A DNA stretch of 13,247 nucleotides from assembly GCA_030618905.1 (NCBI GenBank), contig JAUXCL010000053.1, positions 1 to 13,247 on the forward strand. The letters are read 5' to 3'. This document shows, piece by piece, positions 7,629 to 13,247 of this stretch (within the stretch, counting starts at the first letter, position 1; the number at the start of each line of letters is the position of its first letter). A model generated the notes under the pieces. It worked only from the letters and a program-made list of their open reading frames with translations, was not told the origin of the DNA and searched no databases. The stretch is from Bacteroidales bacterium. Its GTDB lineage: Bacteria; Bacteroidota; Bacteroidia; Bacteroidales; B18-G4. A program made the translations under genes and the position numbers.

Positions 7629-9431
7629 TTATAATTGGGATATTTTATTTGCTTCTGATTGAATTTGAGATAATGACAGGTCTTTGATGCTTTTCTTCAT
7701 GCTTCCTTTCAGGATGGATTCAAGCACCTTTGCAGCCGCAGCTGATCCCTGTGCAACGGAATCCGGGATGTCTTTTGGTCCCTGGCATGTACCTGCGATT
7801 GTAATACCACCAGTGAATGTACCCACAGAATCATCAATGGCATTAGCTTCTCTGAACCACCCATACTCATCTACCGATATCCCCAGCATCTTGCCAACAT
7901 CACCGGCATCATTCCTCGCCTCCAATCCCACAGAAAGAATTACCATATCCACATCCTGTTCAAGGATCCTTTCATTGAGCATGTCCTCACTCCTCAACCT
8001 GAGTTTATTTCCATTTTTTTCCACCAGGGCTGTTTTTCCACGGATGATGTTCACACCTTCTTCTTTGATCCTTTCATAGAACTCTTCATATCCCTTACCG
8101 AATGCCCTCATGTCGATATAATACTCATACACATCAGCTTTGGGATTTTTCTCTTTGACCAGGTGGGCCATTTTTAAAGAGTACATGCAGCAAACCCTGG
8201 AGCAATATTTATTGTAATTCCGGTCGCGGCTGCCGACACAATGGATGATGGCTATGCTGGATGGTTCCCCGCCCTCATCAACAAAGACCCAATTGCCTTT
8301 TTTATCCTTGGTTCTGTACCGCAGGTTACCACCGGTAGGGCCGGCGGCATTGACAAGACGTTCAAACTCGAGAGAAGTAAGTACATTGGGGTACTTGCCA
8401 TATCCAAACTGTGCTATCCGCCCTGCATCAAACGCCTGGAAACCGGTGGCAACAACAATGTTACCCACCTGAATTTCAAGTTCCTCATCCACGGCATCAA
8501 GATTGATACAAGAAACAGGACATACTTTTACACAAACACCACATTTTCCATCCTCCTGAACATACCTGCAATGCTCCGCATCAATGAGATACTTATTGGG
8601 TACCGCTTGAGGAAAAGGGATGTAAATGGCTTTTCTCAGGGTAGTTCCTGCATCAAATTCACTGGGAACTTTTGCGGGGCACTTTTCCGAACAGATCCCA
8701 CAGCCTATACAGGCAGACAGATCAACGCGCCTTGCCTTTTTAAGGATTGTAACCTTGTAATTTCCTGGTTCTCCCTCAACTTTTTTAACTTCACAATAGG
8801 TCAACAGGTCAATATTGCTGTGCTGTCCGACTTCAACCATTTTTGGGGTCAGGATGCAGGCTGCACAGTCGAGCGTTGGGAAAGTTTTGTCGAACATAGC
8901 CATATGGCCACCAATAGTTCCCGTTTTTTCCACCAGGTAAACCTTTTGCCTGGCATTGGCAATTTCCAGTGAGGCCTGAATTCCGGCTATTCCCGCACCG
9001 ATAACCAATGTATCGGACTGTACAGGTACCTCCTCAGGAACAGCTGCATCCATGAACGGAACATCCAAAACCGCACAGTAAATGATCCCTTTTACCCATT
9101 CTGTTGGATCCGGAACACCATCAAGGTATTCCTCAAAATCAGCAACTACAATATCTTCATGAGCCTTACCAGCCATCCTGAAAGCAGTGGCGAATAATGG
9201 TTTCATGAAGCCCGCACCCGATCCCGCTAAAATAAGCCGATCCAGGTTATATTGTTTAATTGCGGATTGAATCTTTTCTGGATTCCCACGGTGCTGCAGG
9301 TCACCATTTAGAACAATGGAAACTCCGGGAATATTGGAAGTAAAATCCATGATTTCCCGGATGTCAATTCTGGGTTCAGGTGCATCAATATTTCCAGTGA
9401 AATAGACACCTGTAATCTTTTTAGACGACAT
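7629..9431 (-). CDS. hdrA: HdrA-like FAD/Fe-S subunit with inserted ferredoxin domain, degenerate N-terminal cluster site
   Basis: This 600-residue paralogue is the first gene of the operon. The FAD domain has GAGIAG at 145-150, VEKTGTIGGHMAMFD at 167-181, LDCAACILTPKM (C189, C192), HCVGSR at 397-402, CSRVCC at 410-415 and GTCQGPKDI at 547-555. A ferredoxin domain is inserted between about residues 235 and 310, with C241/C244/C247/C251 (CIGCGICSEKCP) and C288/C297/C300/C304. The N-terminal HdrA domain is recognisable (GVYFTGN at 8-14) but all its cluster cysteines are replaced: the CWC and MCSDPGQ positions are non-Cys and ACSP has become GSGA. The C-terminal ferredoxin domain is absent; the protein ends soon after the GSMKKS segment. 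It probably pairs with the 583-residue paralogue. The ATG at 9431 has no clear Shine-Dalgarno. Confidence 0.88.
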   Translation of the reverse strand: MSSKKITGVYFTGNIDAPEPRIDIREIMDFTSNIPGVSIVLNGDLQHRGNPEKIQSAIKQYNLDRLILAGSGAGFMKPLFATAFRMAGKAHEDIVVADFEEYLDGVPDPTEWVKGIIYCAVLDVPFMDAAVPEEVPVQSDTLVIGAGIAGIQASLEIANARQKVYLVEKTGTIGGHMAMFDKTFPTLDCAACILTPKMVEVGQHSNIDLLTYCEVKKVEGEPGNYKVTILKKARRVDLSACIGCGICSEKCPAKVPSEFDAGTTLRKAIYIPFPQAVPNKYLIDAEHCRYVQEDGKCGVCVKVCPVSCINLDAVDEELEIQVGNIVVATGFQAFDAGRIAQFGYGKYPNVLTSLEFERLVNAAGPTGGNLRYRTKDKKGNWVFVDEGGEPSSIAIIHCVGSRDRNYNKYCSRVCCMYSLKMAHLVKEKNPKADVYEYYIDMRAFGKGYEEFYERIKEEGVNIIRGKTALVEKNGNKLRLRSEDMLNERILEQDVDMVILSVGLEARNDAGDVGKMLGISVDEYGWFREANAIDDSVGTFTGGITIAGTCQGPKDIPDSVAQGSAAAAKVLESILKGSMKKSIKDLSLSQIQSEANKISQL

Positions 9432-9492
9432 AATAATCGATTATCTTATCAATAAATTGGATCCAATATCTTAATTTACAATGATAAAATAA

Positions 9493-9508
9493 TGTAATAC
9501 AGATCACA
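9493..9508. promoter_or_regulatory. CRP/FNR-type imperfect operator TGTAA-N6-TCACA
   Basis: The site differs by one base from the classic CRP-type layout TGTGA-N6-TCACA. It overlaps the left arm of the GATCAC-N7-GTGATC dyad and lies about 65 bp upstream of the operon's start codon. The neighbouring regulator belongs to this protein family, which makes binding plausible but unproven. Confidence 0.35.
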
Positions 9509-9525
9509 ATGATAGTGATCAGGTC

Positions 9526-9549
9526 AAAATATGACTTTTGTCATATTTT
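9526..9549. promoter_or_regulatory. Perfect 10-bp inverted repeat, candidate FNR-family operator
   Basis: AAAATATGAC and GTCATATTTT flank TTTT. The core ATGAC-N4-GTCAT has the 5-4-5 spacing of FNR-type boxes (TTGAT-N4-ATCAA), although the bases differ. It lies about 28 bp past the regulator's stop codon and 95 bp before the operon start. It could instead be a weak terminator hairpin for the regulator transcript, but no clear U-tract follows the stem. Confidence 0.45.
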
Positions 9550-9576
9550 TAAAATAAATGATTGTTTTTCAGATAA

Positions 9577-10290
9577 TTAGCAATGGATTTTACCGGCCTT
9601 TTTAATCCCTTCTATATCAAGAAGGGTAATGCTGCGACCCGAGATATTTACCAGGTTTTCTTCCCTGAATTCAGATAAAAGCCTGATCACTGTTTCGGTA
9701 GCAGTCCCCACGAGGTTGGCAAGGTCTTCCCGGGAAAGGGAGATGGTTACATTATCATTCAAAATTTTACACTGGCCTTCTGATTTAAAAAGGTGGTTCA
9801 ATATTAATAAAGATTCTGCCAAACGCTCACGTACAGGTTTTTGGGCCAGGGTGGTCATCTTGTTTTCGGCCTCTTCAAGCAGGGTGCTCAGCAGCACCAT
9901 CAGACATTGAGATATCTGTGGGTATTTGATGCAAATTTCAAAAAAAGTTTTCTTATTAATGTAGCAAACGATAGAATCCTCAAGCGTGGTGCCAGATGCG
10001 GAATAGGCCCTTCCACCTAACAATGACCGGACGCCCAGCAAGCCTCCTTCCAGGACAAAGCGGACAATTTGTTCTTTGCCATCCACGCCATGCTTTGAAA
10101 TTTTGATTTTGCCTTTATTCAAGCAGTAAAGCCCTGTAGGCAGCATGTTTTCGTGAAAGATAATTTGGCCCTTGCGGTAGAAAGTGCTGATTTTATTCCG
10201 ACCAAGTTCGTCCAAATCTTCTTTTAGTAAATCTGCAAAACAAGTAATGGCCCGGATATCACAATTGCCGCAACTTAAATCCTGAATCAT
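9577..10290 (-). CDS. Crp/Fnr-family regulator with FNR-like cysteine set
   Basis: This 237-residue protein has an N-terminal cysteine motif, a cyclic-nucleotide-binding-like sensor barrel (about 25-125), a long dimerisation helix (about 126-155) and a winged helix-turn-helix (about 155-232). Four cysteines match the oxygen-sensing [4Fe-4S] ligands of E. coli FNR in arrangement: C7-x2-C10-x6-C17 at the N-terminus, and C109 in LEDSIVCYI, which lines up with Cys122 of FNR (ETSMVCEI). The recognition helix reads GTATETVIRLLSEF (195-208), with E199 and R203 at the DNA-contact positions of the family. It sits directly upstream of the hydrogenase operon and divergently from the hyp genes, so it is the obvious candidate to control both. 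An NO/redox sensor of the HcpR/DNR type remains possible. The product is cytoplasmic. Confidence 0.88.
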   Translation of the reverse strand: MIQDLSCGNCDIRAITCFADLLKEDLDELGRNKISTFYRKGQIIFHENMLPTGLYCLNKGKIKISKHGVDGKEQIVRFVLEGGLLGVRSLLGGRAYSASGTTLEDSIVCYINKKTFFEICIKYPQISQCLMVLLSTLLEEAENKMTTLAQKPVRERLAESLLILNHLFKSEGQCKILNDNVTISLSREDLANLVGTATETVIRLLSEFREENLVNISGRSITLLDIEGIKKAGKIHC

Positions 10291-10386
10291 TGATTACGAA
10301 TAAAGGCTTTAATTTAATAATTTGTTTAAAATTACAAAAAAAAACGATACACGCATTAAAACAACATATCTGGGTGGATAAAATAA

Positions 10387-10394
10387 TACCTTTG
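10387..10394 (+). promoter_or_regulatory. Bacteroidota-type -7 promoter element TACCTTTG for the hyp genes
   Basis: TACCTTTG matches the TAnnTTTG -7 element used by the primary sigma factor of Bacteroidota and is followed by CAC. It lies 34 bp before the hypF ATG, predicting a leader of roughly 25-30 nt. I see no convincing TTTG -33 element upstream. Confidence 0.6.
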
Positions 10395-10428
10395 CACGAC
10401 TAATTCATTTTGTATTCAAAAGTGGGTG

Positions 10429-12705
10429 ATGAATATACGACTTCAATCTACATCAATTCATATAAAAGGCCTGGTGCAAGGCGTTGGATTCCGCCCCTTC
10501 ATCTACCGCCTGGCCTTAGCGCATGAGTTACTGGGATGGGTTGAAAACAGAAATGATGGAGTTCTTATTCACGTTGAAGGACCAGCAGACGCCATATCAA
10601 AATTTATCAATGAAATTCCTGTCCATGCCCCTGAGGCCGCGAATATCTTTTCATTGGAAAACACCGGCATCCCTTTGAAATATTATAAGGAATTCAGCAT
10701 CCGCAAAAGTGAAAATACCTCTGAAGAGATAACAGAAATCAGTCCTGATATTGCCGTATGTGATGCCTGCCTTGCCGACATGAAATCACAAAAGCACCGC
10801 CTCAATTATCCCTTTATCAACTGTACAAATTGCGGGCCACGGTTTACAATCATCAAAGACCTGCCCTACGACAGGGGAGAAACAAGCATGGCCCCCTTTC
10901 CAATGTGTGAGATCTGTAATGCTGAATACAAAAATATTCTTGACCGCAGGTTTCATGCCCAACCAGTTGCCTGCAATCAATGCGGGCCCATCTACCAATT
11001 ACATCATAATGGGAATACAAGCACGGACCTGAACAACATACTGGAGCTAAGCAAAGAGCTGCTTGAAACAGGGGCGATCATTGCCATCAAAGGACTGGGC
11101 GGATATCACCTTGCATGTGATGCACAAAACCAGGATGCTGTACAACGATTAAGGACAGGAAAAAATCGTGACGGTAAACCTTTTGCAGTCATGTTCTCCG
11201 AAATAGAAACGCTAAAAGAGTTCCTGACCATCGATGATATCGAAAAAAAAGAACTGCTCTCCTGGCAAAGACCCATCATGATCCTGCAAAATAAACCCGG
11301 TGGAAAGAAGCTTGCACCTGATGTCAGTGTGGGATTCAATACCACAGGCGCAATGTTACCTTATATGCCATTTCATCACCTGCTCTTTGAACATTTGAAG
11401 ATACCCGTAATTGTCCTCACCAGTGGCAATATCTCCGATGAACCCATCATCATCGACAACCAGGCTGCTATTGATCAGTTGTCGGAAATTGCTGATGCCA
11501 TCATCACCTACAATAGAGATATTTATAACAGGACCGATGATTCCGTGGTCTTTTCTTCCAATGGGAAAAACAGGATGATCAGAAGGTCAAGAGGATTTGT
11601 CCCCTCCCCCATTCATTTAAATCAGACAGTAAACGGCATCTTTGCTGCAGGTGCGGAATTAGTTAACTGTTTCTGTGTAGGTAAAGACAAACAGGCCATC
11701 ATGAGCCAGCATATCGGAGACCTGAAGAATATAGAAAGCCTTGACTTCTATACAGAAAGCATTAATCGTTTCAAGAAATTATTCAGGATTGAACCAGAGC
11801 TCTTTGTCCATGACCTGCACCCCGATTATTTATCTACCAAATATGTTAAATCTATTGGTGGAAAAACAACAGGTGTACAGCACCATCACGCCCATATTGC
11901 ATCTTGTATGGCTGAACATAAGTTGGACGAACAGGTTATTGGTATTAGTTTAGACGGGGTTGGATACGGAACCGACAGGCATATCTGGGGAAGCGAGTTC
12001 CTGCTTTGTGATCTTGCTGACTTCGAGCGCTACACGCATTTTGAATATATCCCTCAACCCGGTGGAGACCAGGCAACGGAATATCCGTGGAGAATGACCC
12101 TTTCATACCTATACAAATACCTTGACAAGGAAACCCTGAGCCTGGACATCCCTTTTATGCACAGCATCCAAGGCGAAAATGCGGATCTGATCATAAAAGC
12201 CATCGACCTGGGGATCAATACACCATTAACATCAAGTGCTGGCCGCCTGTTCGACAGTGTTTCTGCATTAATTGGATTATGTACCCATAGCAGTTTCCAT
12301 GCCGAAGCCCCAATGCGGCTTGAATCTGTGATAGACCATAACCTTAAGGATCATTATCCTTTCACAATTGAAAAGAGCATCAAGTTCAGGGAATTATTTC
12401 TGGAAATGATCAGGGACATCCAGAAAGGCAAGCCTGTCTCTTACATATCTGCTAAATTCCACAATACTATAATTAATGTTATTTTTGCTGTGGCTGACAG
12501 GATGAGAAAGGATACGGGAATTAAGTCAGTTGTTCTTTCAGGAGGTACTTTCCAGAACAGGTATTTGTTATCGGGGACAGAAAAGTTACTTGATAAGCAT
12601 GGTTTTAAAGTGTTTGCCCAGCAACGTGTCCCTTCCAATGATGGTGGAATAGCTTTAGGTCAGCTGCTTATTGGAGCCAGGCGAAGAAAACTTGGCACAC
12701 CCTAA
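10429..12705 (+). CDS. hypF: Carbamoyltransferase HypF, [NiFe] hydrogenase maturation
   Basis: HypF uses carbamoyl phosphate and ATP to carbamoylate HypE, the source of the active-site cyanide ligands. All family domains are present in the 758 residues (normal length). An acylphosphatase domain opens the protein (VQGVGFRPFIYRLA near 16-29). Two zinc-finger-like units follow, CDAC..CTNC and CEIC..CNQC (about 111-185). Then come a YrdC-like domain (ETGAIIAIKGLGGYHLACD near 213-231) and a Kae1-like domain with VHDLHPDY (about 460), HHHAH (about 485) and GISLDGVGYGTD (about 505). An in-frame GTG at 10426 immediately precedes the ATG at 10429; the ATG is chosen as the commoner initiator. The gene is divergent from the FNR-like regulator and leads a hypF-hypC-hypD series. 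Its stop codon is the first part of the downstream 7-bp repeat. Confidence 0.95.
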   Translation: MNIRLQSTSIHIKGLVQGVGFRPFIYRLALAHELLGWVENRNDGVLIHVEGPADAISKFINEIPVHAPEAANIFSLENTGIPLKYYKEFSIRKSENTSEEITEISPDIAVCDACLADMKSQKHRLNYPFINCTNCGPRFTIIKDLPYDRGETSMAPFPMCEICNAEYKNILDRRFHAQPVACNQCGPIYQLHHNGNTSTDLNNILELSKELLETGAIIAIKGLGGYHLACDAQNQDAVQRLRTGKNRDGKPFAVMFSEIETLKEFLTIDDIEKKELLSWQRPIMILQNKPGGKKLAPDVSVGFNTTGAMLPYMPFHHLLFEHLKIPVIVLTSGNISDEPIIIDNQAAIDQLSEIADAIITYNRDIYNRTDDSVVFSSNGKNRMIRRSRGFVPSPIHLNQTVNGIFAAGAELVNCFCVGKDKQAIMSQHIGDLKNIESLDFYTESINRFKKLFRIEPELFVHDLHPDYLSTKYVKSIGGKTTGVQHHHAHIASCMAEHKLDEQVIGISLDGVGYGTDRHIWGSEFLLCDLADFERYTHFEYIPQPGGDQATEYPWRMTLSYLYKYLDKETLSLDIPFMHSIQGENADLIIKAIDLGINTPLTSSAGRLFDSVSALIGLCTHSSFHAEAPMRLESVIDHNLKDHYPFTIEKSIKFRELFLEMIRDIQKGKPVSYISAKFHNTIINVIFAVADRMRKDTGIKSVVLSGGTFQNRYLLSGTEKLLDKHGFKVFAQQRVPSNDGGIALGQLLIGARRRKLGTP

Positions 12706-12743
12706 ATCGTACATCGTAAATCGTAAATTGTAAATCGTAAATC
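12706..12743 (+). repeat. Tandem 7-bp repeat (ATCGTAA, 5.4 copies) between hypF and hypC
   Basis: Units in order are ATCGTAC, ATCGTAA, ATCGTAA, ATTGTAA, ATCGTAA and a partial ATC. The array starts directly after the hypF TAA stop and ends 3 nt before the hypC ATG, filling the whole spacer. The inverse unit occurs at 1203-1216. No hairpin or CRISPR-like spacing is seen. Confidence 0.85.
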
Positions 12744-12746
12744 TAT

Positions 12747-13001
12747 ATGTGTTTAAGCATCCCTGCCCTTGTAGAATCTATTGATGGTGAAATGGCTATC
12801 GTTACTGTCGGCGGTGTTCAGTATAATGCAAGCCTTCAAATAGTTGACGATGTTGGTGTCGGAGATTATGTATTATTGCATACCGGGTTTGCCATCCAAA
12901 AATTAAGTGAAGAAGAAGCAATGGAAACACTGGAGATCTTCAAAGATTTTGAAAAACTGAACAAAGAGCTCGACCAGGAAGAAAAACCAATCAGCAAGTG
13001 A
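12747..13001 (+). CDS. hypC: Hydrogenase maturation chaperone HypC/HybG family
   Basis: This 84-residue protein has the invariant Met-Cys start (MCLSIPA); Cys2 is the residue that binds the Fe(CN)2CO unit together with HypD and then docks on the immature large subunit. The beta-barrel core follows (IVTVGGVQYNASLQIV, then VGVGDYVLLHTGFAIQKL), and the C-terminus is an acidic helix, as usual for HypC. Length is typical. The expected client is MvhA. The start codon follows the 7-bp repeat array with no Shine-Dalgarno, and the stop overlaps the hypD GTG start by 4 bp, indicating coupled translation. Confidence 0.95.
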   Translation: MCLSIPALVESIDGEMAIVTVGGVQYNASLQIVDDVGVGDYVLLHTGFAIQKLSEEEAMETLEIFKDFEKLNKELDQEEKPISK

Positions 13002-13247
13002 AATATATCGATGAATACAGGAACAAGGAGCTTGTATTGAGCCTGGCAAAAGAAATCCGGAAAATTTCAAAAAAGCCGGTTTCATTTATGGAAGTATGTG
13101 GTGGTCATACCATGTCGATACAGCGTTATGGCATACCAGCTATCATACCGGATAATATCAGTTTACTCTCGGGTCCCGGGTGTCCTGTATGTGTTTCCAG
13201 CCGTCAGTTTATTGACCAATCCATTGCTTATGCCAGGCTGGATGATG
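12998..13247 (+). CDS. hypD: Hydrogenase maturation protein HypD, 3' end missing
   Basis: The first 83 codons of hypD are present before the window ends. HypD is the Fe-S scaffold that assembles Fe(CN)2CO with HypC and HypE. The N-terminus reads (V/M)KYIDEYRNKELV, typical of the family. The conserved motifs MEVCGGHTMSI (C34, H37) and SGPGCPVCV (C62, C65) are visible; C34, C62 and C65 correspond to the essential cysteines near positions 41, 69 and 72 of E. coli HypD. Translation starts at GTG, overlapping the hypC TGA in a GTGA junction. The rest of the protein, with the C-terminal [4Fe-4S] ligands, lies outside the window, where hypE would be expected. Confidence 0.94.
   Translation, partial: MKYIDEYRNKELVLSLAKEIRKISKKPVSFMEVCGGHTMSIQRYGIPAIIPDNISLLSGPGCPVCVSSRQFIDQSIAYARLDD

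Larger units (their letters stand above)
9432..9576 (-). promoter_or_regulatory. Probable promoter/operator region of the hydrogenase operon
   Basis: This 145-bp AT-rich spacer separates the regulator gene from the operon it precedes, all on the minus strand. It holds several dyads: ATAATCGATTAT (9433-9444), ATTGGATCCAAT (9456-9467), GATCAC-N7-GTGATC (9502-9520) and a 10-bp-arm dyad (9526-9549). A minus-strand TTGTGA, 17-bp spacer, TATCAT pair resembles a sigma70 promoter, and ATATTTTG is a poor match to the Bacteroidota TAnnTTTG element. The exact transcription start cannot be fixed by eye. Confidence 0.5.

Noticed and set aside
8241..8972. A 243-codon open frame on the plus strand
   Set aside because: It is antisense to the hdrA-like gene, whose cysteine motifs and FAD signature are clear. 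The plus-strand translation has no recognisable domain.
1267..9431. A genuine QmoABC complex
   Set aside because: Neither HdrA-like protein has a fused MvhD domain as QmoB does, no aprAB or sat gene is near, and the operon instead encodes a complete hydrogenase.
9526..9549. Intrinsic terminator for the FNR-like gene
   Set aside because: The stem is AT-rich and no U-tract follows it on the minus strand. The 5-4-5 core and its position before the operon fit an operator better, though a weak terminator is not excluded.
10301..10311. TAAAGGCTTTA dyad upstream of the regulator as an operator
   Set aside because: The arms are only 5 bp in very AT-rich DNA, so it is likely to occur by chance.
12706..12743. 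CRISPR array
   Set aside because: The units are only 7 bp and directly adjacent, with no spacers.

Overview
The window reads as a piece of a Bacteroidota-type chromosome. The best lineage clue is a TAnnTTTG promoter element in front of hypF; AT-rich spacers and few strong Shine-Dalgarno sites fit the same group. The content points to an anaerobe with H2-linked electron transfer. No ribosomal or tRNA marker is present, so the phylum is an inference.

Layout. (1) Positions 2-1225 (+) hold the 3' part of an extended-SDR sugar-nucleotide epimerase/dehydratase-like gene with an added helical C-terminal domain. (2) Positions 9431-1267 (-) are one tight seven-gene operon. In transcription order it encodes an HdrA-like flavoprotein with an inserted ferredoxin domain, an HdrC-HdrE (QmoC-like) membrane cytochrome b, a second HdrA-like flavoprotein with a C-terminal ferredoxin domain, MvhD, the [NiFe] hydrogenase small subunit MvhG, the large subunit MvhA, and a hydrogenase maturation endopeptidase. 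(3) Positions 9432-9576 are a leader packed with inverted repeats. (4) Positions 9577-10290 (-) encode an FNR-type regulator with four cysteines placed to hold an Fe-S cluster. (5) From 10429 on (+) run hypF, hypC and the 5' end of hypD, which make the Fe(CN)2CO part of the hydrogenase active site.

How it works together. MvhAGD is a cytoplasmic group 3c-like [NiFe] hydrogenase with no Tat signal. Electrons from H2 would pass through the MvhG clusters and the MvhD [2Fe-2S] centre to the HdrA-like flavoproteins, and then to the HdrC clusters and haem b of the membrane subunit. No HdrB (CCG-domain) subunit is encoded in the operon, so this is not an ordinary heterodisulfide reductase. It looks like a hydrogenase wired to a Qmo-like quinone-interacting module, with possible flavin-based bifurcation or confurcation. 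The two HdrA paralogues carry complementary subsets of the domains of a canonical HdrA, which is the most unusual point in the window. The protease, hyp genes and FNR-like regulator supply maturation and probable oxygen/redox control.

A 7-bp tandem repeat (ATCGTAA) occurs between hypF and hypC and, inverted, at the end of the first gene, bracketing the whole locus.
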